Positions 11,014 to 22,547 of a DNA stretch of 64,000 nt are shown here, one piece after another (position 1 is the stretch's first letter; every line of letters starts with the position of its first letter). Made by a program: the position numbers and the translations under genes. The DNA is from Botryotinia globosa (taxonomy: Eukaryota; Ascomycota; Leotiomycetes; Helotiales; Sclerotiniaceae). The notes under the pieces were generated by a model, which was given only the letters and a program-made list of their open reading frames with translations, searched no databases and was not told the origin of the DNA. The DNA lies in assembly GCA_014898425.1 (NCBI GenBank), contig RCSZ01000017.1, positions 372,001-436,000 on the forward strand, written 5' to 3'.

Positions 11014-14000
11014 TTAATAGGTGCCGCGAATCTTAGCATAGAGTTCTGTATCCAGAAAGTTGTAGTGAGTATCCAATTCACAGAAAGGATGCTGAGTAAG
11101 GAGAGTTTCGGCTGTTGGTCGTTCGCTTGGAATACTGCATCATGGTGTTAGTAAAAATTCAAAATGCTAGATGATAGAAACATACATAGTCCAACAGTCC
11201 ATCATGAAACCCAAAGTTCCAGGGCTAATGGCTTGGGCAACATCATCTGGAATCGGCGGTGCCTCACTCAAACTTCCCAGTTTGTAAATAGCGCCTACAG
11301 TTTCCTCTTTGGCCCAAGGTCGTTTCCCACCCAACATTTCTAGGACAACACAGCCAAGTGACCAAATGTCCACCTTCGCCGAATATCCCTCACCTTGTGA
11401 CCGAACGACTTCAGGGGCCATCCAAAACACGGATCCCTGCATATTATTGGATGCATCGTTGCCATAGATGTTGTCCGATTTCTTTGAGATACCAAAATCA
11501 GAAATCTTGCACGTTCCATCAACATCGAGTAAGATGTTATCGGCTTTGAGATCACGATGAAGAATACCTTCTCGATGAAGATACGCTAACCCATCGAGAG
11601 TTTGGCGAGTTAGCGAGCTGACGACCGTCTCTTCAAATCTGCCGTGCTTTCGAAGACAACCTCCTACACTACCACCAGAAATATATTCCAAAAAGATACT
11701 GATAGACATCTCGCCTCTTTCACAACCAAGATATTGCACAATATTCGCATGATCAAGATGCTGCATAGTATCAATCTCTTGGTCTAGTGCTGCTACCATC
11801 TCACGAATTTTTTCCTTGTCATTTCCAGCCGCTTTGGAGTTGACTTCAACCTGTTTCACAGCCAAAAACTCTCCAGTTGTAGCATTCATACCCAGGTAAA
11901 CACGCCCGTAAGTACCCTTTCCAATTAATTGACCTTTAAACCATCTAAAGGTGGCTTGTCGTTTAGGTATGGTGTCTTGTGGGATCTGAGGGATCAGTAG
12001 GCTACCACGCTGAGGTTTAATTTGAACAATGTTAGCACCAAACATCTTAGTACTTTTCCGACGCTGGATCATGCTTGAAGTCTTGTCGCCCTTCTGTGGA
12101 GCAACAGTTGCCGAGGTGTAACGCTTGTTCGCTTCATGGGCTCCTCTGGCCACTTCACGAATCGACTTCATTCGGCCCAAGCCGCCAGAGCGACGAACAT
12201 TGCGTTGCGCAACGCTCTGCATAGATCCCGGTCTTTCGAGTGCTTTTAGGGTCGATTCGTCTGATCCGAGCGTGTCTCCATCACCATACATGCTCGTTCT
12301 AGGCGTAGAAAGCATAGAAGATCCGGCAACTGATAGAGACGACATGGAAGGGGTCGTAGTTGTAGCTGAATCCACTGTATCTTGTTCTGCAATAGGAGAA
12401 ACTGGCGGGGACCCACCAACACCTTCGTCCATGACGGGTTCATCTACATTGAGATTGGGAAAGAAGTCTTCTAGATTGAGGAGAATATTCTCTTCAGGAG
12501 GTCTGGGAGCCCAGGTATCGGTTCGAGCAAAAGATCGTCTGCGGAGTACTTTTTCTTGTTTCTCTTCTTCGGTTTCTTCAATGGTCCGCTCGTTTTCATC
12601 TCTTCGCTGATTGTCAAAATCGGGAAGTTTTGGAAGGCTGGATGAGGATGAGCTGTCCCGTTGAGGTGAGCCCCACGACACGGAAAGGCCCTTTTTGGCC
12701 CTTGAGGTCTTGACAGTCAAACTTGGTCGCTTGGAGATGCCAGAAGAGTCATCTCCACCAGCGCCCTCCTTAGCTTTCTGCGTCTTTTGTATTGGTATAC
12801 TAAATAGACCGGAATCGGAATCCGAGTCGGAATCTTCTTGCTCCATTTGCTGGGGGGGTTTATCGAACACCACGCTTGCTTCGGTAAAGTCAAGGTTGGG
12901 ACCGTAGGATTTCCGATTTCCAGGCGTGGTAAGATCCGACATATGAGCACTATTCGGACTAGTGGCACGGGGGGAAGGCCCTCTTCGGATTTCTTCCTCC
13001 TTCATTCTGGCCATCGCAGCGTTACTAGAATCTTTCAAAGACGTAGCAATGCTCGCCGATAAGCTTTCTTCTTCCCCAGCATAATCGGGGATGATGAATG
13101 ATGTATCACCTCTGCCCCAAGTGACACTACCTGGAGTACCACTCGACTTGGGACTGCTTCTGCCAGATCCAGTGTTTCCATGATCAACTGTCGACATGGC
13201 ATTTTTACCGTAATTCTCAGACGTATTTATCGGAGGCGATTTTTTGGCCGGTGATACTGTACTTGTTGGGTGCCCTATTGATGAAAAGCCTTTGCCCATA
13301 ACAAATAGAGCAGCGCCAATACCTCCTGGATTGACAGGTGAAGCGGGGACTGGCTTCCGTTTAGTGCTAGAACCTTCACTCGAGTCGGCTCCAGATAAAC
13401 GTTTACTTTCGCTTTCGACGCTTTCATATGATAGACGAGCTTGGTTACCAGACTTTTTGCTCAAGGAGTTGGCTTTGATCAAAGTAGCTGACTCTCCAGG
13501 GATTGGCGGAGCTTTTCTTTGAGGGAAGAGATTATCCGGCTTCTTATCTTCAAAAGGCGAAAGTCTCGGTTGATCGAAATCAACATTGCGACCAACAATA
13601 CCCAAAGCACCGTCCGCGGAGGTTGGTGTACCTTTGTTTGCTTTCTTTTTCGCCAGATATTCTTTTTGTCTTCGGTCCATCTCAGCTTTATGTTCTGCTG
13701 ATGCCATTGCTATGAACGCTTGTCTATCTGCTTCTGGTATTTCTCTCTCCCCTAGATGTGATGCTCTGTACGCCATTAGGCGCTCACGGAGTGCATCTGG
13801 TGTTTCAGTCGTAGGTGCAGGCTTGTCTTTCTGAGGTGCAGTACCCCCCTTGATCGTATTTTGGCGTGATGTAGGTGGTGATGAGCTGGATCGCCTTCTG
13901 CTTCCATTTAGAAGGGCGTAAGCCTCTTCATCGAGAGGCGCAGTTGGGGGTAAAATAGGAGAAAGTCCACTCAATTTCGTCGTAAAGTTCATGCCGTGAC

Positions 14001-16620
14001 CTGCAGATTGCGAGGCAGGTAGTGATATTGCAGAATTTGTTGCTCCTCTAACGAAAAATTTGAGGTTACCAGACTGATCGGCTTTGTGCCTTTTGCAAAA
14101 GAGAAGTTTGTTATCATCCAATGCCTCTTCGTGCTCCATCTTACCTAGCTCTGTAAGATAAAAATGTGTAAATTCCGAGTCAAGAACGCCTAAATTAGAA
14201 CATATCGTAGCCTTGAGATCTTGCGCGTTATCGATGTCAGTGACATCACACAGACGAAAATTCCACCCATCGGTAGTAGCCAAGACAAAATTCCGCCCCG
14301 TAGCTCGCACGCCGCGATATCCCTTTCCATGCGCGAACTTATCATATCCTGACGCGGAGAATGTGGACAAAGGTCGGTCCAATGAAGTTTCGCTAGAATT
14401 GCTAATCCTGCCATTGCCCAAGAAAGGTGCAGCTTTAAAGCCAAGAGATGGGCTAGTAGGGGAATCAAGATTCTGGTCTTCGGGCGATGGGGCTAGACCA
14501 TCTTCTTTTCCTCGTCGCTTTTTCCCTTTAAAGTGACTGAGAAACCCTCTCGATTCTCTTGCGGATGTGGGTTGTTCTGAGCTTGCGGAACGCTCACCAT
14601 CCAAGGGAGAAGGACGTGATACGTCAACCCCATGTCTTCGAGTTTCTTGGTTTCTTACGAGACTGACTTCGCCTACAGCCCCTCCCATTCCACCCCTAAG
14701 TGCTTGGCTAGCACCTGGTGGCACTCCGGATCCGTAAATTGCCTGACTAGATGATATGGAGTCGGTGCTATTGCTTGATCGGTGGCCAAATACAGCACTA
14801 CGAGGCGAAGCTGATAGATTTTGCCCTACCGGTGTGTGAAGCGTTGCGAATGTCCCAGCAGGGCTACCGCTCTTCGGACTCCCATCCAGGCGCAGAGGTT
14901 GCGGCTTGAAATTTGCTTCGTCGAGTTCATTACTGGCGCTTGGACTATGGCGCCGGGCGCCATCACTATCAATATTTTTTAGAACATTTCGATGAGAATT
15001 TCGGCTATTATTAAAATCGCTCTCTTCTGCGGTATTAATATTGCTCAAAATAGGCATAGTAGTGCTTCTTCCTGAATGCCTTCTCGTTCCAGCAACTTGT
15101 CCAGAACTTGTCGACATTTGTTTTCCAGGACTATTATCATCGTCATTGGCTGTGTTTGGCGTGGATATGGAAGCTCCGTTTCCACGGCCATGATAAGAAA
15201 AGCTATCCAGACTGCTCTCTGTACTAGGTCTTGTAATAAGGTTAGCAGCAGATGACTGCCGCCGGATTTGTGACGACTTGGTGCCTTCTAGACTTTTCCC
15301 GGTCACAATAGCCTTAATCAGACGTCGCATTCTTTTCCCTTCTTCGCGCTCCCTAGCTTGATCCCAGCCAGTTCCACTACTGGAGCACTCTTTTGCTAGC
15401 CGTGGATATACTTGCTGGTGCATCATCCCAAAGTTACCTCTACCACCATGAACACTGCCAAGTTCGAGGAATACGGAGCCATATATATTCAACGCTTTGA
15501 AAGTTTCCTGCCAATCATTAGAAAAGTGATTATTAGCCAGCCACAACAAAACGCGATTCATGGACCATTGAGAACCCGCATCGTTCGGTGAGATTGGCGT
15601 GTTCGAATTATTACCGGACGCATGTTGATGTGAATTGTTTGACGTTGCTGTCAACCCTCTATTGGTGGCCGAAGACAATTGTGGATTCGTTATAGTTGCT
15701 GTAGGGGGGCCTGGGGAATCATACTCTGGGAGATGAACGTTATTGAACCGTTGAGGTGTCTGCGACGGATATGATCGATCCTTGTAATAATTGCTGTCCT
15801 CTAATGGCGTTCCTCTTGAGCTGTCCGATATAGCAGAAAAGTCCGCACTGTCCCTATAGTTCTCTTGACTGCTCCATCCTAAGCCCGGTATCCCAACACC
15901 AGGTCCGAATGATTCCCCGCGCGGTATGTATGTTGCTGACATCTGCTCACTATTCGATTGAGACTGACCTATCGACAACGGCGCAGGTTGATGGTGCTGG
16001 CCGGGATTGTAGGCATGGTATTGACTTGTGTTTGGAGGATTAGCCGGTGGCCCCGGGAATGGTCTATTATTGTTGACCAGCCAAGTTTGCTGTGGCTGTT
16101 GCCAGTTATTCGAAACTATAGGTGGAGGTGGAGGTATGTTGTTTCGAGGAGGTGGTGGAGGGATATTGTTCAAGTTCAGCTGGTTCATATGCGGTTGAGA
16201 TGGCGGGGACATGGGAGGTGGTGGAGGGAGTCCATATTGCCTTTGGTCGCCGGCCGACTGATATCTTCCTGGCTGATACGACATTGAAACTTCCGAGCCA
16301 GATCGCGTAGAATGAGTAGCAGGCGAATACAGAGAAGGGGGTTGCGGGTTGGTCGCGGCAGAATGAGCTCTGGGTCGCGGCGGGGAGCTCGATGCAACAA
16401 TTGTAGGATACGATGAACCTGTTCCGTAGGCGGTAGGAATAAGTAGACTTGCAGAGCTACTCACTGCGTAAGTTGGGACGTTGTTGAGAAGTAAATTACT
16501 TTCAGGGATTGTAAGCTCGCTATTCGAAGGTTTGTTTCGAGGTGAGGCCTGCACAGCACGACTTGTGTCTAAAAAGCTTATATTTGATCTTGTGGAAGAG
16601 CTTCGGGGGCGCTGGTTCAT
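11014..16620 (-). CDS. BCK1: MAP kinase kinase kinase of the cell-wall-integrity pathway (BCK1)
   Basis: Two exons (11186-16620 and 11014-11134) give 1851 residues. The intron (11135-11185) interrupts the last part of the kinase domain at CWT-IIPSERPTAETLL, and the second exon restores the normal end (QHPFC...). An N-terminal Pro/Gln/Ser-rich region is followed by a SAM-like domain at about residues 350-435 (RVLLWLANNHFSNDWQETF). A Ras-association-like domain lies at about 765-860 (NFVLATTDGWNFRLCDVTD). Then comes a very long disordered Ser-rich region, and a Ser/Thr kinase from about 1555 to 1840. GKGTYGRVYLG is the Gly-rich loop, AVKQVEV carries the ATP Lys, HRDLKADN is the catalytic loop, and DFG and a WMAPEV activation-segment end are all intact. 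The family acts below Pkc1 and above Mkk1/Slt2 in wall stress, growth and, in pathogens, infection. Many S/T-P and R-x-x-S sites suggest phosphorylation control (inference). Confidence 0.95.
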
Positions 16621-16996
16621 GGTCGCCTGCGCATATTTAGATCAATTTGAGCGAGTCCAAAGAATATTGGAAAATCGCAATGCTGTCCTCCTTTGTTTGG
16701 AATGTAGAAATCTCGCAAAGATAACCAACTAAGGTATGACGGGTATAGGCGCCGAGAGATTGTCGCAAATTCGAGGACTAGATTCCTTATACTGTGTATG
16801 TGTAATGTTATGAAAGAAAGGCACCAGAGGTTCGAAAGTCGATCCAAATGAAGCAAAAAGAAAAGATTAAATTTCAAGTAAATAATTTGTGTAGATAGAT
16901 GGTGGGTTGAATAATTATTTTCCAAGGGTTTCAGGACCAAAGGCATGTATATTATCAAACCTCTCTTTACCTACTAGGTAGTAGTCGTATTGTGTA

Positions 16997-17034
16997 CATG
17001 GCATGGCATGGCATGGCAAAGCATGGCATAGCAT
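16997..17034. repeat. GGCAT pentamer microsatellite
   Basis: CATGGCATGGCATGGCATGG is followed by decayed copies (CAAAGCATGGCATAGCATGG), about eight imperfect units. It lies about 380 bases upstream of the BCK1 start codon and outside any gene. Confidence 0.7.
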
Positions 17035-18330
17035 GGGGGGAAGAATGTAAACAAGGCTAAAGATTTCGAACTCCCTAGTCTGGTCGTAGCCTCGTAGGGT
17101 ATAGAAAGAAAGGAAGGATTTTAATATTATATCAACCTCCAGCTTGGAATTATCAGCAAAATTTGATTTGCTTCAGCCACATCTTGGGTTTCCAAGGTCG
17201 AGGTCGCTATGGATGTCCACGGGTTTCAAAAGTGCAGGGCAACGGGGCCACAGGGCCACAGGGCAACAGAGCAGGGCACATATATTCGAGAGCATCAACA
17301 AAACATCTGAGTAACACCTAAGATTCCATTGGGAAGAGGTTCTTCCTAGCCTTTCTTACACATTGGGTACTACTGCATGTATTTCCTATTTCCTATCCGA
17401 ATAGCCTGCCTCCACGGCAGTGGCTCCCGGAGGGCCAGCGGAGCGTCGATCAATTGGTCAAGATTGAGTATAAACTACAAACTACAAGCTTCAACGTGTT
17501 GCCGGTTTACGGTCATCTATCCCATCATTTCTGTTCTTCAACAGCATGATGTTACCGGCACGAAACAGTAGCTAGCTAGGTAATTGACACACGGAGTACA
17601 CACTCTGCAGCAAGACAAGAACCCCAGGACACCATGTCAAGGTATGAAGTAGCAGGATGCAGTTGATGCCAATAACGGCACACTAAAACATTTAGTATGA
17701 AGCATATATACCATCCAGTCCATGATGACCATCTCGAGCCTCGAGCTATCTATCTATCCACTTTGCTCCTTCCTGTACATACAGACTGCAGTACATCGTA
17801 ATTGAGTTTCCACTCTCATGCAGACTGCAGTCAATACGTCGTCGTCTCCTTTGTTCCTCACCTACCAGCAAGGTGATCGATCATCCTTTGTCATACCAAA
17901 CAAACCTCTTTCTATATCAATCGACAAATTGAATTTCTTAAATTCTTTACCATGATACTCGTAACGTCCATCAGACAGACCACTTTTCAGTAATAGCCTT
18001 ATTCCATTGACATCGGAATCATCCAGTCGTTGACAAACAACATTCATTACACGGATCTGGTGGATCTAAATGTTCTATGAGTACCTACCTACCTAGATCT
18101 ATCTGTCTGTATGGATGAAATCAATGTGTGGCTTACTTAATGAGCCCATGATGAGGAGTTAAAATCAAGCTTTGCCGTTGCAGCTTCCAGTCTCAAAAGT
18201 GCTCACCTACCTACCTACCTAGGTTTTGTTGTCATTTTTGGTGGGGCGATTTGATGGATCATGGGTGACATCGGTGACATCGGTATCGACGGCAGAAACG
18301 GCTGTCCAAAGCCAGAGAGAGACAAAGTAT

Positions 18331-18336
18331 TATAAA
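18331..18336 (+). promoter_or_regulatory. Probable TATA box of the PDC gene
   Basis: TATAAA sits 171 bases before the PDC ATG and is followed within 15-60 bases by a pyrimidine-rich stretch (TTTCTTTCCGCTTTCG, then CACGACTTTCTCACC) of the kind found at start sites of strongly expressed fungal genes. Transcription would start near 18365-18400. The position is inferred, not measured. Confidence 0.5.
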
Positions 18337-18501
18337 GACTGAGGAGTTTCTTTCCGCTTTCGTATTTAATTTCTGAATCTCACGACTTTCTCACCTATTG
18401 AATCTTTCTTCATACACCATTCAACGAGAACAAGTTAAACATCTACACCTCCATACATCTCATAAGTACTACTTCCAACAACCCCGCCATTATCAATCAA
18501 G

Positions 18502-20327
18502 ATGGTGGATCTCAGGACTGAATCTCTCAAATCCCCAGTGGATATTGCTGAGTATCTATTCACGAGATTGAAGCAAATTGGAATCGACTCTATTCATGGC
18601 TTGCCAGGAGATTACAATTTGGTTGCTCTCGACTACATTCCTAAACTTGGATTGAAATGGGTTGGCAATTGCAACGAGTTGAATGCAGGTTAGTTTTCCT
18701 CTATCAGCCAATGTTTCATACCTAACGATAACTTTATAAAGGTTATGCTGCCGATGGCTATGCTCGTGTGAAGGGAATTTCAGCAATCATGACTACCTTT
18801 GGCGTAGGAGAGCTCTCGGCGATCAATGCCATCGCTGGTGCATACTCCGAACGCGTCCCTGTTGTCCACATAGTTGGCACCCCTTCAACAATTTCGCAAA
18901 AGGATGGCATGCTTTTGCATCATACCCTTGGAAACGGAAACTTTAATGTTTTCGCGGATATGTCAAAGGAGATCTCTTGCGCAATGGCCAAAATTAATGA
19001 TCCCAACGAAGCGGCTGCCTTGATCGACCATACGCTACAGCAATGCTGGATTCATAGCCAGCCGGTCTACATTACATTGCCAACAGATATGGTTCAGAAG
19101 AAAGTAGAAGGAGAACGGTTGAAGACACCCATTGACTTGTCTCTGCCCTCAAATGACCCGGACAAAGAGGATTACGTCGTTGATGTAGTTCTCAAGTATC
19201 TCGAGGCCGCCCAAAGCCCTATCATCCTTGTTGATGCATGTGCTATCAGACACAGAGTCATCCCAGAGGTGCACGGATTAATAGAAAAGACTGGCTTGCC
19301 TGTCTTTGTCACTCCAATGGGCAAGGGTGCTGTTGACGAGACCTCCGAAAACTATGGAGGTGTCTACGCGGGAAGTGGTAGTCAGCCAGATGTTAAAAAG
19401 CGAGTCGAGTCTTCGGACCTCATTTTGACGATTGGAGCCATCAAGAGTGACTTTAACACCGCCGGATTCTCCTATAAGACTTCTCAACTTAACACAATCG
19501 ACTTCCACAGTACAACAATTGTCGTTCGTTATTCTGAATACCCAGGCGTTCATATGCGCGGGGTTTTGCAGAAGATTATCAAGAAAATCGACCTTCAAAA
19601 GCTCTCTGCTGTTCCAGGGCCCAAGATGGAAAACAAGGTCACCGCAAACGAAGATAGCTCAGATACCATCACTCAAGCATGGTTTTGGCCCAGGGCTGGC
19701 GAGTTCTTGAAGGAGAATGATATTGTCATTACCGAGACCGGAACAGCCAATTTCGGTATTTGGGAGACGAAATTTCCAAAGGGAGTTACAGCTCTCAGTC
19801 AGGGATTGTGGGGCAGTATTGGGTACTCCGTTGGTGCATGTCAAGGTGCTGCACTGGCGGCCAGAGATTCTGGAAATAATAGGAGAACCATTTTGTTTGT
19901 TGGTGATGGTAGTTTCCAGCTCACGGCTCAAGAAGTGAGCACAATGATCCGCCTTGGATTGAAACCTATTATGTAAGTTACGTTGCATCCCATCTCAACA
20001 GATTTTATGGCTAATGATCATTGAAGTTTTGTTATCTGCAATGATGGCTACACCATTGAGAGAATTATTCACGGCATGGAGGCAGAATACAACGATATTG
20101 CGGCGTGGAACAACAAAGATCTGGTCCCAGCATTTGGTGCCAAAGAAGGCAAATACAAGCTTCACCAGATTAAGACCAAAGACCAAGTCAATGAGCTTTT
20201 CACGAACAAAGAGTTCAACTCTGCGGACTGTCTGCAGTTCGTGGAATTGTATATTCCAAAGGAGGATGCTCCAAGAGCATTGGTCTTGATGGCTGAGGCG
20301 AGTGCTAAGAATAACGCAAAGGAGTAA
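18502..20327 (+). CDS. PDC1: Pyruvate decarboxylase
   Basis: Three exons (18502-18688, 18742-19972, 20027-20327) encode 572 residues, the normal length. It converts pyruvate to acetaldehyde and CO2 in the cytosol for ethanol fermentation and acetyl-CoA supply, using thiamine diphosphate and Mg. Visible key parts are the ThDP-activating Glu59 ([16 protein letters not shown]), the catalytic His pair HH122-123 (LLHHTLGNG), and the GDGSFQ...CNDGYT metal/ThDP motif. That motif spans the second intron. The usual NN of the motif is CN here; the second Asn, which corresponds to the metal ligand, is kept. The protein is complete, with standard fungal intron borders. It is preceded by a TATA box and a CT-rich leader, consistent with high, regulated expression. 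A tandem gene on the same strand (TAN1) starts about 550 bases after the stop. Confidence 0.95.
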
Positions 20328-20872
20328 ATAATATTTTGTGCTTCAAAATCAAAATCATTGGGGCAATGGAGGCGTATGGATCAGGAATCAGGTCAGGATA
20401 ATGAAAATAATGAAATTCTTCTCTGCTGTATCCGTCAGAACAAGAAATTGTAATGCTTTGGTTGCTGTGATTCCGTCGAATGAATACATCAATGTAACCT
20501 TAGAATTGACGTAGAACTTTGATATATTGGAGTGAGACCAGTATACAAGAATATCATGGAATGTGATAAACTCCAGAATATCGGATTTTTCAACTTCGAA
20601 ATTCCTATGCAAATCTTGCCTTTTCATCTTCCAATCTCCCACCAATTTACAAATGATTGCTCACCTTGCCCCAATGCGGCGAAGTGGGGTGTTTTAGACT
20701 GTCTGACTAAGCGATATTTTCCATTTTGTTTGGGCGGCGTGATCTTCAATGTCATACAACTTTCAAAAACAACAACGAATTCACATCTTCTTCTAATAAA
20801 TTGCAGAAGCAAGGTAGGACTGGGATTAAGACCGAGCCTGAGAATACAATTTGATAGGCGCGAGTTGAGCAT
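20328..20872. other. Intergenic, 545 bases
   Basis: This is the PDC 3' flank and TAN1 promoter. No additional gene is recognised. Confidence 0.5.
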
Positions 20873-22547
20873 ATGGCGGATTCAAATAATAAGAGGAAAG
20901 AAAGATCTGGAGGCGGCGGAAGAGATGCGAGAGATGCGAGAGATGGTGATAATAGAGGGGGGAAAAGAGCTAAGGTATGTGGCTTTCCTTTTTCTTTCTG
21001 AATCCATGAAGGGTTTATGTTTGGGGTGAATGCAGAAGGGGAGACAATTGAAGCAATTGGATGTGATTTGGTGATGGTTCTGGCAGCATTCGAGAAAGGA
21101 AGCAAGTCTTGATCTCAATTGAAGTCTTCGGTTCAAGAGTGGTCCCTCGGCGAGAGTGACTGCCAAGGAACTTCTTAGATCAAATTTACTTGAAAGAAAT
21201 TTTGAATTTCGTGATGGCTCCAAGACATACAGGCAGACAAGAGCATGTTCTCTGTTTTCATCATCAATGAGATGTTGCAACTTATTGGAAGAAGGCTTGG
21301 AGAGGCTGTCAATTTTCGATTCAGGGTTGCTGTAGTACTTCAAAATGATTATCGCGCTCGACAATATATGCTTCAATTTGGCCTCATTTGTCCCTTCGGA
21401 ATTCCTCTGACTTCTCATGCAGGGTGGTTCAAATGGCAAATGGCAAACTCCACATCAGCAAACCAAAATTGCCTCTAAGAGTGGTGGGAAGATAGAGCCA
21501 GGCGACCAAGGGATTTGGGCAACGTGCGTGAAGGGCAAAGAAGGAAAGGCGACAGAGGAGCTGAGGAGTCTACTTGAGGAGGTTAGTTATCAAGTTTTAG
21601 CCCCAGACTTCTACCGATTTGTGCTAAATTGCAATTAGTCTGCTGAGAAATACTATGGTATCTCCGTGAAGTCAAGCAACGAAAAGGGGGACGAAGAAGA
21701 CGAAGATGCTACCGAATCAGTGGATGATATCGAAGCATCCATTCGGAAAGAAGTTGCGGCGCATAAAGATCCTGCAGAGAAGCTTTTCTCAGCAATTTAC
21801 CTAGATATTCAGTGCGTGCTGTTTTTCAAAACACGATCGCCAATAGACCCAGCCGATCTCGTTCACAGGATGTGTGAAGATGCAGCATCGGGCGGGGTGA
21901 GAAAATTGAGGTTTGTCAATCGTCTAACACCAATGTCAATTATTGGGAAAGCAACAGAAAAAGGTATCGAAGAAGTCGGACAGGCCGTGCTAGGTGCTCA
22001 TTTCCGACTTGCTAGAGACGCCGCAAAATCAGAAGAGGTTGCTGCATACTCGGTACGTATTCCTGTTTTGCGCATAGTGCAGCCACGACACTGAAGTTCT
22101 AGCCTCAAAGTTTGATTAGATTGTTTGAGTTTTGGGTCAACATTCATTAACCGCATTGCAGTATGCTATTCGACCCACGATACGCAATCATAGCACGTTA
22201 AAGCGGGATGCCGTGATTAAACAGGTCGCATCTCTGGTGGATGACAATCATAAAGTCAATCTCACTAAGCCAGACAAAGTGATAATAATCGAGATTTACC
22301 AGGTAACGAATGTAAACCCACAAATGCAGAGATCAGCATGCTAACTTAAATTGGCTAGACTATCTGTGGTATGAGTGTCGTTGGAGATGACTGGGAAAAG
22401 CTTAAGCGCTATAACCTTTACGAGCTCCAGTCACCTTCAGCGAGTTTAAAATCTGGGGGACGAGCAGATGCCAAAGCAAGAGCTACGCCCGAAAACGTAA
22501 TTACAGACGAGAATCGGGCTCTATCCGAGAAACCAAACAGCAGTTAA
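20873..22547 (+). CDS. TAN1: THUMP-domain tRNA acetylation factor TAN1
   Basis: Five exons (20873-20974, 21423-21581, 21639-22052, 22162-22302, 22359-22547), all phase-0 joins, give 334 residues. The N-terminus is short, basic and Gly-rich (NNKRKERSGGGG). The core begins at GDQGIWATCVKGKEGKATEELRSLLEE, the characteristic Tan1/THUMPD1 start. A THUMP domain covers about residues 165-285 (YAIRPTIRNHSTLKRD, then VIIIEIYQTICGMSVVG). Tan1 binds tRNA and enables N4-acetylcytidine formation at C12 of tRNA-Leu and tRNA-Ser together with the acetyltransferase Kre33/Nat10. The acidic insert (KGDEEDEDATESVDD) is a normal variable loop. The first intron is unusually long (448 bases), so exon 1 is the least certain part; a start inside that intron cannot be ruled out. 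Confidence 0.85.

Larger units (their letters stand above)
16621..18501. other. 1.9-kb intergenic between BCK1 and PDC
   Basis: A long divergent region with no convincing gene. It contains an imperfect GGCAT pentamer run (16997-17034), ACAGGGCMACR-like repetition (about 17238-17278), CCTA tetramer runs at 18081-18095 and 18203-18222, and the PDC core promoter near 18331. The size suggests extended regulation of PDC, BCK1 or both. Confidence 0.5.

Noticed and set aside
12125..12610. Plus-strand 161-codon frame
   Set aside because: It is the antisense shadow of the Ser-rich part of BCK1.
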